13,181 nucleotides of DNA from Litoreibacter sp. (GCA_013042765.1 JABDPP010000134.1:1-13181), one strand, 5' to 3'. Positions 1 to 7,010 are shown, numbered from the stretch's first letter. Translations and numbers: made by a program. The notes: generated by a model not told the origin, from the letters alone.

Positions 1-2692
1 GTTCTGCGGTCTCGGCATCGACAAACACTGTCGGTGCAGCCTCCAGCGAGGCCCCGATCACCTTCTCCTGACGCTGGAGTTCCAGCGCACCGGTCACGAC
101 GCGGCGCACGCGGCGCAGCTGCGCCCACTTGGTGGCAAGGTCTTTGTCGCGCCACTCCGCCGGCGTTTGAGGAATATCGGTCAGGTGAATAGAACTGTCC
201 TCACCCGGGAAGCGCTCCAGCCAGACCTCTTCCATGGTGAACACCAGCACCGGTGCCAGCCATGTGGTCAGGCGATGGAACAGCAAATCCAGCACGGTGC
301 GAGCAGCGCGACGCCGCTGGGTATCGCCGTCGCAGTAGAGCGCGTCCTTGCGAATGTCGAAGTAGAAGGCAGAAAGCTCGACCGTTGCAAAGGTGAAGAT
401 GGCCTGAAACACGCCCTGGAAATCGTATTTGGCGTAGCCCTCGCGCACCGCCTCATCAAGCTCCGCCAACCGGTGCAGCACCCAGCGCTCGAGCTCGGGC
501 ATATCGGCAGGGTCCACCCGATCCTCCGGCGTGAAGGCCGACAGGGAACCCAGCATGAAACGCATCGTGTTGCGCAAGCGCCGGTAGCTGTCCGCCGTGC
601 CTTTCAGGATTTCCGGCCCGATCCGCTGGTCATTGCTGTAATCGGTCTGCGCCACCCAAAGCCGCAGGATATCGGCGCCATATTGTTTGACCACCTGATC
701 CGGCGCGATGATGTTGCCCAGCGACTTGGACATCTTCACGCCCTTCTCGTCCAGCGTGAAGCCATGCGTCAGCACACCGCGATAAGGCGCACGCCCCTGG
801 GTGCCGCAGCTTTGCAGCATCGAGGAATGGAACCAGCCGCGATGCTGGTCGGTGCCTTCAAGATAAAGATCGGCCAGCCCGTCGTCGGAGCCGTCCTCCC
901 GGTCACGCAGAACGAAGGCGTGGGTTGATCCGGAATCAAACCAGACGTCGAGAATATCGAACACCTGCTCATAGTCGTCGGCGGCATGGTCATTGCCGAG
1001 GAAGCGCTCCTTGGCGCCGTCCTTGTACCACGCATCCGCGCCCTCGGCCTCGAAGGCCTCCAGAATGCGGGCGTTGACCGCGTCGTCGCGCAGCAGGTAA
1101 TCCGCGTCGGTCGGCAAAGCCCCTTTTTTGACGAAACAGGTCAGCGGAACGCCCCAGGCGCGCTGCCGCGACAAGACCCAGTCAGGCCGCGCTTCGATCA
1201 TCGAGTAGAGCCGGTTGCGCCCGGTTTTCGGCGTCCAGGTCACCAGCTCGTCAATGCTGCGCAAGGCCCGCTCACGGATCGTCTTGCCATAGGTGTCCTG
1301 CCCGTCGCCGACCGGCTTGTCGATTGCAGCAAACCATTGCGGCGTGTTGCGGTAGATCACCGGCGCTTTCGAGCGCCAGCTATGCGGGTAGCTGTGCTTG
1401 ATCTTGCCGCGGGCCAGAAGCCCGCCCACCTCGATCAGCTTGGCTATGATGGCAGAGTTCGCATTGCCCTCCTTGCCGTTGGGTTTGAGGATCGCCTTGC
1501 CGCCAAAGAAGGGCAGATCATCGCGGAACCGTCCGTCCTCCATGACGTTATAGGTGATCACCTGCTCGAGCATGCCGAGATCGCGATAAAGCTCGAACTC
1601 CTCCATCCCGTGCGAGGGCGCGCAATGCACAAAGCCGGTGCCTTCCTCGTCGGTCACAAAATCAGCCGCGCGGAAATCGCGGATATCGTCCCACTCGCCC
1701 TCGCCGCCCTCGGCCCCGGCCAGCGGATGCGTCAGCTGGATCTTCGCCAGATCGTCCTGGGAGACATCGCAAAGCCGACGGTACATCGTCTCGTCCAGGC
1801 GCGCGCGGCCCAGGACATCCGCCGCAAGCTTGTCCGAAAGGATATAGCGGTCCCCGATCCTGGCCCAGCATTCCTCGGGACGCCCGGTAACCTCGTAAAG
1901 CCCGTAGGAGATATCCTCGCCATAGACCACCGCCTTGTTGGAGGGCATCGTCCAGGGCGTCGTCGTCCAGATCACCACATGAGCATCGTCCAGCGTTGCG
2001 TCGCCAGTGTTGACCACACGGAACTTCACCCAGACAGTGAAACTTTCCTTGTCGTGATACTCGACCTCAGCCTCGGCCAGCGCGGTCTGTTCCACGGGCG
2101 ACCACATCACGGGTTTTGAACCCTGATACAGCGTCCCGTTCATCAGGAACTTCTGGAATTCCTCGGCGATGACCCGCTCGGCATGGAAATCCATCGTCAG
2201 ATAGGGATCTTCCCAATTGCCCGTCACGCCAAGGCGCTTGAACTCGTCGCGCTGGATATCGACCCAGCCTTCCGCGAACTTCCGGCATTCCTGGCGGAAA
2301 TCGACGATGTCCACGTCATCCTTGTTGCGCCCCTTAGCGCGGTATTGCTCCTCGATCTTCCACTCGATCGGCAAGCCGTGGCAGTCCCAACCCGGAATAT
2401 AACGCGCATCATGGCCCATCATCTGCTGGGAGCGTACCACCATATCCTTCAGGATCTTGTTCAGCGCGTGCCCGATATGGAGATGACCATTTGCATAGGG
2501 CGGGCCGTCATGCAGCGTAAAGCTGGTCCGGCCTTCCTTTTCGCGCAACCGGCTGTAGACACCGATCCGCGCCCATTTCTCCAGCCATTCCGGCTCGCGC
2601 TTTGGCAGACCCGCGCGCATCGGAAAGCTCGTCTGCGGCAGGTTCAGCGTTGTCTTGTAATCGGGTTTCGTCTGGGGTGTGTCGGCGCACAT
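1..2692 (-). CDS. ileS: Isoleucyl-tRNA synthetase, 3' end beyond window
   Basis: Class I aminoacyl-tRNA synthetase that charges tRNA-Ile with isoleucine in the cytoplasm. About 897 codons are visible; the C-terminus, including any zinc-binding tail, lies off the left edge. The catalytic signature HIGH is at residues 72-75 inside [12 protein letters not shown], and KMSKS is near residue 651, preceded by the THGF..DEKG stretch typical of IleRS. The CP1 editing domain shows [14 protein letters not shown] (about residue 240) and [16 protein letters not shown] (about 351-366). The position matching the editing Asp342 of the E. coli enzyme is Glu365 here. The anticodon-binding domain follows KMSKS. 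I chose the ATG at 2692 because AAGGA (minus strand, 2705-2701) lies 8 nt upstream and the protein then begins [19 protein letters not shown], as in related enzymes. A 144-nt leader with attenuator features precedes it. Confidence 0.97.
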   Translation of the reverse strand, partial: MCADTPQTKPDYKTTLNLPQTSFPMRAGLPKREPEWLEKWARIGVYSRLREKEGRTSFTLHDGPPYANGHLHIGHALNKILKDMVVRSQQMMGHDARYIPGWDCHGLPIEWKIEEQYRAKGRNKDDVDIVDFRQECRKFAEGWVDIQRDEFKRLGVTGNWEDPYLTMDFHAERVIAEEFQKFLMNGTLYQGSKPVMWSPVEQTALAEAEVEYHDKESFTVWVKFRVVNTGDATLDDAHVVIWTTTPWTMPSNKAVVYGEDISYGLYEVTGRPEECWARIGDRYILSDKLAADVLGRARLDETMYRRLCDVSQDDLAKIQLTHPLAGAEGGEGEWDDIRDFRAADFVTDEEGTGFVHCAPSHGMEEFELYRDLGMLEQVITYNVMEDGRFRDDLPFFGGKAILKPNGKEGNANSAIIAKLIEVGGLLARGKIKHSYPHSWRSKAPVIYRNTPQWFAAIDKPVGDGQDTYGKTIRERALRSIDELVTWTPKTGRNRLYSMIEARPDWVLSRQRAWGVPLTCFVKKGALPTDADYLLRDDAVNARILEAFEAEGADAWYKDGAKERFLGNDHAADDYEQVFDILDVWFDSGSTHAFVLRDREDGSDDGLADLYLEGTDQHRGWFHSSMLQSCGTQGRAPYRGVLTHGFTLDEKGVKMSKSLGNIIAPDQVVKQYGADILRLWVAQTDYSNDQRIGPEILKGTADSYRRLRNTMRFMLGSLSAFTPEDRVDPADMPELERWVLHRLAELDEAVREGYAKYDFQGVFQAIFTFATVELSAFYFDIRKDALYCDGDTQRRRAARTVLDLLFHRLTTWLAPVLVFTMEEVWLERFPGEDSSIHLTDIPQTPAEWRDKDLATKWAQLRRVRRVVTGALELQRQEKVIGASLEAAPTVFVDAETAE

Positions 2693-2749
2693 ATCGGGCG
2701 TCCTTGCTCAGTATTTCGGGAGTGGTCTCGGAGGGGTATGGGGCGGTGC

Positions 2750-2798
2750 GACAGCGCAAACACCTTTGCCCGGCGTCTCATCAGATCAGAGCGCCGGG
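2750..2798 (-). promoter_or_regulatory. Candidate ileS attenuator: two mutually exclusive hairpins
   Basis: Hairpin 1 pairs CCCGGCG+TCT (2798-2788, with one bulged C at 2791) with AGA+CGCCGGG (2778-2769) around a 9-nt loop, giving ten base pairs. Its 5' arm starts at the last base of the fourth Ile codon and includes the leader stop codon. The 3' arm can instead form hairpin 2, GACGCCGGGCAAA (2777-2765) with TTTGCGCTGTC (2760-2750) around a GGTG loop, with one mismatch, one wobble and a 2-nt bulge. The two cannot coexist. No T-run follows either hairpin, so a simple intrinsic terminator is not indicated. The following bases, 2750-2706, are C-rich and G-poor (I count about 22 C and 7 G), as in a Rho loading site. 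In addition, CGGGC of the 3' arm (2772-2768) could pair with GCCCG just before the ileS start. Confidence 0.5.
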
Positions 2799-2836
2799 AT
2801 TGTAATTCGAATGATAGTATCGAAACCTTGCATCAT
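2786..2836 (-). CDS. Predicted ileS leader peptide (MMQGFDTIIRITIPAL)
   Basis: This 16-codon reading frame lies 94 nt before ileS and has Ile codons at positions 8, 9, 11 and 13 (ATC, ATT, ATT, ATC). The stop codon TGA is at 2788-2786. Four Ile codons in six positions directly upstream of an isoleucyl-tRNA synthetase gene is what a ribosome-stalling leader peptide looks like. There is no convincing Shine-Dalgarno: only GGGG sits 2 nt before the first ATG, or 5 nt before the second (2833). The first ATG falls at the predicted transcription start, so translation may be leaderless. I recall that the trpL leader of Sinorhizobium meliloti is arranged this way. Stalling at codons 8-9 would leave the following hairpin arm free, whereas a ribosome at the stop codon would cover it. 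This is an inference from sequence; no homology search was possible. Confidence 0.62.
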   Translation of the reverse strand: MMQGFDTIIRITIPAL

Positions 2837-2843
2837 CGCCCCG

Positions 2844-2872
2844 CTTATAGAGACCTCTCCCGCAAGGGTCCA
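2844..2872 (-). promoter_or_regulatory. Predicted housekeeping promoter of ileS and its leader
   Basis: On the minus strand a -35 hexamer TGGACC (2872-2867, 4 of 6 to TTGACA) is separated by exactly 17 bp from a -10 hexamer TATAAG (2849-2844, 5 of 6 to TATAAT). Seven bases later comes the A of the first ATG of the leader peptide (2836), the expected +1 position. Confidence 0.55.
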
Positions 2873-2904
2873 GAGTGTGTGCGCAGAACCTCCCGGCTTC
2901 TGCT

Positions 2905-2940
2905 TGGGTGAAATATCCCGGGGTCCGGGGCAGAGCCCCG
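2905..2940 (-). repeat. Intergenic GGGATATTT-type element with GC hairpin
   Basis: Read on the minus strand, CGGGGC-TCT-GCCCCG (2940-2926) forms a 6-bp hairpin, followed by GACCCC and GGGATATTT (2919-2911). The GGGATATTT core and its position downstream of a minus-strand gene match the two closer repeats at 6978-7010 and 9742-9775. It lies between the hsp20 terminator and the ileS promoter. Function unknown; I associate such elements with Rhodobacteraceae intergenic DNA. Confidence 0.5.
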
Positions 2941-2967
2941 TCCGCCCTCAACCGCTTGCACAACACG

Positions 2968-3000
2968 CAAAAGAAAAGCGCGCCCCGGCAGGGACGCGCT
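2968..3000 (-). terminator. Rho-independent terminator of hsp20
   Basis: On the minus strand AGCGCGTCCC-TGCC-GGGGCGCGCT (3000-2977) forms a ten-base-pair stem (one T-G wobble) with a 4-nt loop, followed at once by TTTCTTTT. It begins 25 nt after the hsp20 stop codon. It is the clearest intrinsic terminator in the window and insulates ileS from heat-shock transcription. Confidence 0.88.
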
Positions 3001-3025
3001 GTAGATTTCGGGATTATCCGACGGC

Positions 3026-3481
3026 TCAGGCCTCGATGGCCTTACCTTCGATCCGGTCGCCCTTGGCGATCTCGATCTGGCGCGGCTTCAGCGCTTCGGG
3101 CACCTCGCGCACGAGATCGACGTGAAGCATACCGTCGATATGGGCAGCACCGCTCACGCGCACATGATCAGCAAGGTGGAACCGCTTCTCAAAGGCCCGT
3201 GTGGCGATACCGCGGTGAAGATAGGTTCGCTCCTCGCCCTCGTCCGCCTTGGAGGCAGCAATCACCAGCGCATTCTCGCGCTGCTCAACGGTCAGATCCG
3301 CCTCGGAGAACCCTGCAACAGCCACGGAAATGCGGTAGCTGTCCTCGCCGGTCTTCTCGATATTGTAGGGCGGGTAGGTGGAATGGTTGACCTCGCTGGC
3401 CAGAACCCGGTCCATCAGGTCCGTAACGCGGTCAAAACCTACGGTTGCACGGTAAAGTGGGGAAAAATCATAAGGTCGCAT
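3026..3481 (-). CDS. Small heat-shock protein, Hsp20/IbpA family
   Basis: ATP-independent cytoplasmic chaperone of 151 residues that binds unfolding proteins and holds them for DnaK/ClpB. The N-terminus MRPYDFSPLYRATVGFDRV is the IbpA-type opening. The alpha-crystallin domain spans roughly residues 36-128 (YNIEKTGEDSYRISVAVAGF at the start, DGMLHVDL near the end), and the C-terminal IxI motif used in oligomer assembly is IEI at 136-138. The frame could begin at a TTG at 3505, but I prefer the ATG at 3481: it has AAAGGA upstream at normal spacing and gives the conserved N-terminus. The gene stands alone, with its own sigma-32-like promoter, a thermosensor-like leader and a strong terminator, so it is probably a monocistronic heat-shock unit. 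It resembles IbpA more than IbpB, but alphaproteobacterial names vary, so no symbol is given. Confidence 0.95.
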   Translation of the reverse strand: MRPYDFSPLYRATVGFDRVTDLMDRVLASEVNHSTYPPYNIEKTGEDSYRISVAVAGFSEADLTVEQRENALVIAASKADEGEERTYLHRGIATRAFEKRFHLADHVRVSGAAHIDGMLHVDLVREVPEALKPRQIEIAKGDRIEGKAIEA

Positions 3482-3582
3482 GCTGTCATCCTTTCGAAAA
3501 AGCAATGTTGCGTTGGCACAGCCCTCCCTCTTCGGACAGGCTGCTTGTTGAGAACGCCCGGACCCTGAAGCGGCACCCGGAC
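3482..3582 (-). promoter_or_regulatory. ROSE-like RNA thermometer in the hsp20 leader
   Basis: The ~100-nt leader ends in a hairpin at 3507-3487. Arm CATTGCTTT pairs with AAAGGATG around a TTCG loop, so the AAGGA Shine-Dalgarno is paired with TTGCT and the G of TTGCT is left bulged. A U(U/C)GCU sequence opposing the Shine-Dalgarno, with a G left over, is the diagnostic feature of ROSE elements, which melt on heating and are known upstream of small heat-shock genes in Rhizobiales. Upstream, CAGCC/GGCTG with inner TCC/GGA gives a second hairpin (about 3549-3525). No folding program was run. Confidence 0.68.
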
Positions 3583-3588
3583 CATTTT

Positions 3589-3618
3589 TATCTGGGAGAT
3601 CCCCGGTCAGGTTTCAAG
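3589..3618 (-). promoter_or_regulatory. Sigma-32 (RpoH)-type promoter of hsp20
   Basis: On the minus strand CTTGAA (3618-3613) is followed after 15 bp by TCCCAGATA (3597-3589), close to the heat-shock consensus CTTGAA-N13-15-CCCCATNTA. The -35 sits in the loop of a short inverted repeat, CAGGT..ACCTG. Predicted start of transcription is near 3582, giving a leader of about 100 nt. Confidence 0.65.
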
Positions 3619-3640
3619 ACCTGCCAAAGGTCGGAAACGA

Positions 3641-4468
3641 TCAGGGCTTGAGAAACAGGGCTCCGGTTTCGGCCCGCGCAGATCCAAGAGACAATTTGCG
3701 CGGTTTCACGTTCGAGCGGCGGAAGACACCATCGCTTTGCGACCGCTTCTCCATCAGGACATCAAGCCGGTCTTTCAGACCTGCCGCAATCGCCACCTTG
3801 CCGGAGTTCCATTCGGCTTTGGCAGAGACCACCGACATCACGCGTGGCCGCCCGTTCTCGAACACGAAAACAGGTGCTCCGGAAGCCCCGAAATCTACAT
3901 CACAGGAAGTCACATAGACCCCGCGCCGCCCTCCGATGATGTGGCAGGTCTCCTGAATGCTGGGTGCCTCGGCCCGGTCCATCGCATAGGAAACCACCTG
4001 TACCTGCTGACCAAGCCGCGCGTTCAGGGTCGTCTCGAAAGGTTTGATTGCGAAGTTTCGGATCGGGCGATCAAGCTCGATCAGGGCCAGATCGGCGGCC
4101 ACCCGGTTCATGTCGTCCGAAGATGAGTAGATATAGTCGGGATGCAATATTGCGCGTTTGACATTGCGATAGGCCGAGGCGCGTCCGCCACGCAGCCCCG
4201 CCAGGAATTCGATCTCGCGCTCCGGCAACCGCGCCCCGCTGTGCTTGTCGAAAAAACAATGCGCAGCGGTCAGCACGAGATCGGGCGCAATCAGGGTGCC
4301 AGTGCAGAACCCGCGTCCTCCAAGATCAACGCGCCCGACACCGCGCCATTGCTTGGTTTCATCAAGTGTCGTGAGGGCCTGCAGGCGCGCGCTATCCTCC
4401 GCCCAGAGAGCGGAAATGCTCACCAAACTGGTGGTCAGGACAGTGATCAGGGCCAACAGGCGCCGCAT
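3641..4468 (-). CDS. Exported trypsin-like serine protease (S1 family)
   Basis: A 275-residue protein with a signal peptide (about 1-23, cleavage after ALWA), so periplasmic or secreted. It has the chymotrypsin fold and catalytic triad: His70 in LTAAHC, Asp126 in ADLALIEL and Ser196 in DFGASGAPV. Likely disulfides are C55-C71 (either side of the catalytic His) and C175-C189. Asp190 lies six residues before the serine, where trypsin has its specificity Asp189, so cleavage after Arg/Lys is plausible. The serine motif is GASGAP instead of GDSGGP, so the Asp194 used in zymogen activation is absent. The start at 4468 is supported by GGAGGAG just upstream. The gene lies 62 nt after glcF on the same strand and may be read from the glc transcript, but no functional link is evident. 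Substrate unknown. Confidence 0.88.
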   Translation of the reverse strand: MRRLLALITVLTTSLVSISALWAEDSARLQALTTLDETKQWRGVGRVDLGGRGFCTGTLIAPDLVLTAAHCFFDKHSGARLPEREIEFLAGLRGGRASAYRNVKRAILHPDYIYSSSDDMNRVAADLALIELDRPIRNFAIKPFETTLNARLGQQVQVVSYAMDRAEAPSIQETCHIIGGRRGVYVTSCDVDFGASGAPVFVFENGRPRVMSVVSAKAEWNSGKVAIAAGLKDRLDVLMEKRSQSDGVFRRSNVKPRKLSLGSARAETGALFLKP

Positions 4469-4530
4469 ATCTCCTCCGGGGACGTTTTCCGGACCCCGAA
4501 ATAGCGGAGAGTTGCGGCGAAATTAGGGCC

Positions 4531-5850
4531 TCAGCGCAGGATTGGTACGTCGGGCACACGGGGCGCTTCGCTCAGAGCCGGTGGTTTCGGACCCCCGGTG
4601 GCCCAGTCCAGCAACTCGACCGTATGGACGATCGGCACCTCGGTGCCCGACCCGATCTGCATCATGCACCCGATATTGCCCGCCGCGATGATATCGGGAG
4701 ATTTCGCCTCCAGCGTGCGCACCTTGCGGTCCTTGAGCTGTTTTGAGATCTCCGGCTGCATCAGGTTGTATGTCCCTGCCGAGCCACAGCACAGATGCGG
4801 ATCGGCAGGCTCCAGAACCGTGAACCCTGCCTTCTTTAGCAGCGTCTTAGGGTACGTCTTGATCTGCTGGCCGTGCTGCAGAGAACAGGCGGCGTGATAG
4901 GCGACCTTCAAGTCCTTGTCTGCACCCTCGGGCAGGTCAAGCTTCATCAGCACTTCCGAGACATCCATGGCAATCGCACTCACGGCCGCCGCCTTCTCAG
5001 CCAGCGCCTCGTTGCGGAACATATGGCCGTAATCCTTCACGGTCGTCCCACATCCTGAGGTATTGATGACAATCGCATCAAGCCCGCCGCCGTCCATCTC
5101 GCGGCTCCACGCTTCGATGTTTTTTGCGGCCGTGGCATGGCTTTCATCGGATTTTCCCATGTGATGGGTCAGCGCCCCGCAGCAGCCCTGCCCCTTGGCC
5201 ACAACAACCTCACAGCCCAGACGTGTCAGAAGCCGGATCGTGGCGTCGTTAATGTCAGTGTTGAGCGCTTTCTGCGCGCAGCCGGTCATCAGCGCGACCC
5301 GCATTTTCTTCTCGACCGCAGGTGCAAAGCTCTGTGGGTCATCATTGCGGCTGACCGGCGGAATGTGCTTGGGCGCCATCTCCAGCATCGCCTTCAAGCG
5401 TGCATCGGGCATCAGGCCTGCGAAAGGCCGGCCAATCTTGGCGGCCAGAAGCGCAAGACGAAAGCGCATCGGATAGGGCAGGATTCGGGCGAGAACCCAG
5501 CGCAGCGCCCGGTCGGAGAAAGGACGGTCGTAATTCTCTTCGATATACTCACGCGCATGATCGACAAGATGCATGTAATGCACCCCTGAAGGGCAGGTCG
5601 ACATACAGGCCAGACAGGACAGGCAGCGGTCAATATGCTTAACCGTCTTGGCGTCGGGCTTACGCTCGTTTTCGAGCATATCCTTGATCAGGTAGATCCG
5701 CCCGCGCGGACTGTCGAGCTCGTCACCCAGAACCTGGTAGGTCGGACAGGTCGCGGTGCAGAATCCGCAATGCACACAGGTGCGCAGGATCTCATTCGCG
5801 CGCTGCGTGCCCGGGTTCTTCAGCTGTTCGGGGGTAAAAGTCGTTTGCAT
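4531..5850 (-). CDS. glcF: Glycolate oxidase iron-sulfur subunit GlcF
   Basis: The iron-sulfur subunit of glycolate oxidase passes electrons from the flavin subunits to the respiratory chain at the cytoplasmic membrane. It has 439 residues, close to the usual GlcF size. Two ferredoxin-type [4Fe-4S] motifs are intact: C25-x2-C28-x2-C31-x3-C35-P and C76-x2-C79-x2-C82-x3-C86-P. Two cysteine-rich CCG domains follow, with cores QGCCGALTHH (about residue 223) and LCCGSAGTYN (about 356), as in heterodisulfide-reductase-like subunits. The ATG at 5850 lies 6 nt after the glcE stop, with only a weak G-rich Shine-Dalgarno overlapping that stop, which suggests translational coupling. Lactate-oxidising LldE/LutA proteins share CCG domains, but LutA lacks this tandem ferredoxin N-terminus, and the linked glcD and glcE favour glycolate. 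Confidence 0.95.
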   Translation of the reverse strand: MQTTFTPEQLKNPGTQRANEILRTCVHCGFCTATCPTYQVLGDELDSPRGRIYLIKDMLENERKPDAKTVKHIDRCLSCLACMSTCPSGVHYMHLVDHAREYIEENYDRPFSDRALRWVLARILPYPMRFRLALLAAKIGRPFAGLMPDARLKAMLEMAPKHIPPVSRNDDPQSFAPAVEKKMRVALMTGCAQKALNTDINDATIRLLTRLGCEVVVAKGQGCCGALTHHMGKSDESHATAAKNIEAWSREMDGGGLDAIVINTSGCGTTVKDYGHMFRNEALAEKAAAVSAIAMDVSEVLMKLDLPEGADKDLKVAYHAACSLQHGQQIKTYPKTLLKKAGFTVLEPADPHLCCGSAGTYNLMQPEISKQLKDRKVRTLEAKSPDIIAAGNIGCMMQIGSGTEVPIVHTVELLDWATGGPKPPALSEAPRVPDVPILR

Positions 5851-5856
5851 CGTAAT

Positions 5857-6969
5857 CTACCCCATCAGGCCCGGGTTGAGTATGCCGCGCGGATCGAATT
5901 TCTCGCGAAGCCCTTTGGAGACAGCCGCCACAGGCGCCGGCTCGGGCGGGAACGCTCCTATGGCCGCCCGTGTATCATGACCGGCCCGCAACAGCGTCGC
6001 GTGGCCCGAAATCTCCGAAAGCGCCGGGCGAAGATCACGCCCCTCGGCGCATAAGGCCCAGACCAGCCCGCCGCCCCAGTCCATGCGCAGGCGGGCGTCC
6101 GGCAGAGCAGCAGCAACAGCCGGGCCGTCCGACGGTTTCACGGAAATGCGCCACAGATCACCTTGCTCACCGGCAAGATCGCGCACATCGCGGATATCCG
6201 ACCAAAGTGCGACCGCACCCTCATCGATAATTTCGGCCTCGCCAAATTCCGACAGCAGCGTGCGCAGTTGCTCCGCGCGATATCTGACGGAGGCTTCGAA
6301 CCCCTCCAACCTGAGTGTTGTACGTTCTGCCTCGGGATCATGCGCCGCCCCCGATACCTCGTAGGGCGAACCCAGTGCCTTGGACATTGCGCCGACCGCA
6401 CGGCTCACATCCAGCCCCTTCAGAACAAGCGCAGCCGTCGTCGCCACGCCTGGCAAAAGCTTGAAGCTGACCTCGCTCAGAACACCTAGCGTTCCATAGC
6501 TGCCAGCCATGAGCTTCACGAGGTCATAGCCGGTCACGTTCTTCATCACCCGGCCACCGTTTTTCAAAACCGCACCCTGCCCATCCACGAACCGCACGCC
6601 AATCAGGCTGTCCCGGCAGGCCCCGGCCTGGATCCGGCGCGGACCCGACACATTCGCCGCCACGACACCCCCGATTGTGGGCTCTCCCTGCGAGCCCATA
6701 ACGGCACGGTGGTCCATCGGCTCAAAGGGCAGACGCTGGTTCTCGGCCGCCAGCGTGGCCTCGACCTCCGCAAGCGGCGTGCCCGCCTTGACCACCAAGG
6801 TCAAGGCGCCCGGCTCATAGATCTCGACCCCCGTGAGCGCCGAAGTGCTCAGCACCTCGCCGGTCACGGGATTGCCGATAGGCCGCGTGCCGCCACCGAT
6901 AATGCGCAGCGGCCCCTTGGCCCCCGAAATCGCGTCCGACAGCTCCGCCTCGGTGCGTGGTGTGATCAT
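5857..6969 (-). CDS. glcE: Glycolate oxidase FAD-binding subunit GlcE
   Basis: Second flavin-type subunit of the glycolate oxidase complex, 370 residues, slightly longer than the E. coli protein. The N-terminal FAD-binding PCMH domain shows LRIIGGGTRPIGNP (about 21-34), PTIGGVVAANVSGPRR (about 95-110) and the family stretch GGRVMKNVTGYDLVKLMAGSYGTLGVL. The C-terminus, FDPRGILNPG, is typical of GlcD/GlcE-like oxidases. The frame stays open upstream to 7053, but I chose the ATG at 6969: it gives MITPRTEAEL, aligned with family N-termini, with GAAGAGA about 6 nt upstream, whereas the longer version would translate an intergenic repeat. It lies 61 nt after glcD and 6 nt before glcF, in one transcription unit. 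Confidence 0.94.
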   Translation of the reverse strand: MITPRTEAELSDAISGAKGPLRIIGGGTRPIGNPVTGEVLSTSALTGVEIYEPGALTLVVKAGTPLAEVEATLAAENQRLPFEPMDHRAVMGSQGEPTIGGVVAANVSGPRRIQAGACRDSLIGVRFVDGQGAVLKNGGRVMKNVTGYDLVKLMAGSYGTLGVLSEVSFKLLPGVATTAALVLKGLDVSRAVGAMSKALGSPYEVSGAAHDPEAERTTLRLEGFEASVRYRAEQLRTLLSEFGEAEIIDEGAVALWSDIRDVRDLAGEQGDLWRISVKPSDGPAVAAALPDARLRMDWGGGLVWALCAEGRDLRPALSEISGHATLLRAGHDTRAAIGAFPPEPAPVAAVSKGLREKFDPRGILNPGLMG

Positions 6970-6977
6970 GGCAGTCT

Positions 6978-7010
6978 CTTCATTTCTCGAAAAATATCCC
7001 CGCCGGAGGC
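6978..7010 (-). repeat. Intergenic repeat copy A between glcD and glcE
   Basis: On the plus strand cttcatttctcgaaaa leads into aaatatccccgccggaggc, and the whole 33-nt block is nearly identical to 9742-9775 (one indel and one or two substitutions by eye). In the direction of glc transcription it begins 20 nt after the glcD stop: GC-rich hairpin, GGGGATATTTTT, then CGAGAAATGAAG. It could be a weak terminator or processing site that lowers glcE/glcF expression, or simply a dispersed repeat. Confidence 0.65.

Noticed and set aside
2769..2798. The ten-pair hairpin before ileS as an intrinsic terminator
   Set aside because: No T-run follows on either strand, so it was treated as a regulatory hairpin instead.
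2693..2836. T-box riboswitch for ileS
   Set aside because: The leader is only about 144 nt and lacks the T-box consensus TGGNACC and a long specifier stem; T-boxes are also essentially absent from Alphaproteobacteria.
167..2911. Long plus-strand frames opposite ileS (for example 986-2119 and 2183-2911)
   Set aside because: They are antisense to a clear isoleucyl-tRNA synthetase, have low-complexity Arg/His/Pro-rich translations with no recognisable domain, and reflect GC-rich codon bias on the other strand.
3482..3505. Upstream TTG start for hsp20 at 3505
   Set aside because: It would add eight residues that translate the thermometer hairpin, it has no ribosome-binding site of its own, and the ATG at 3481 gives the conserved IbpA N-terminus.
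4469..4530. GGGG..CCCC inverted repeat between glcF and the protease gene as a terminator
   Set aside because: The arms are only four bases, no T-run follows, and the second arm runs into the protease Shine-Dalgarno; too weak to annotate.
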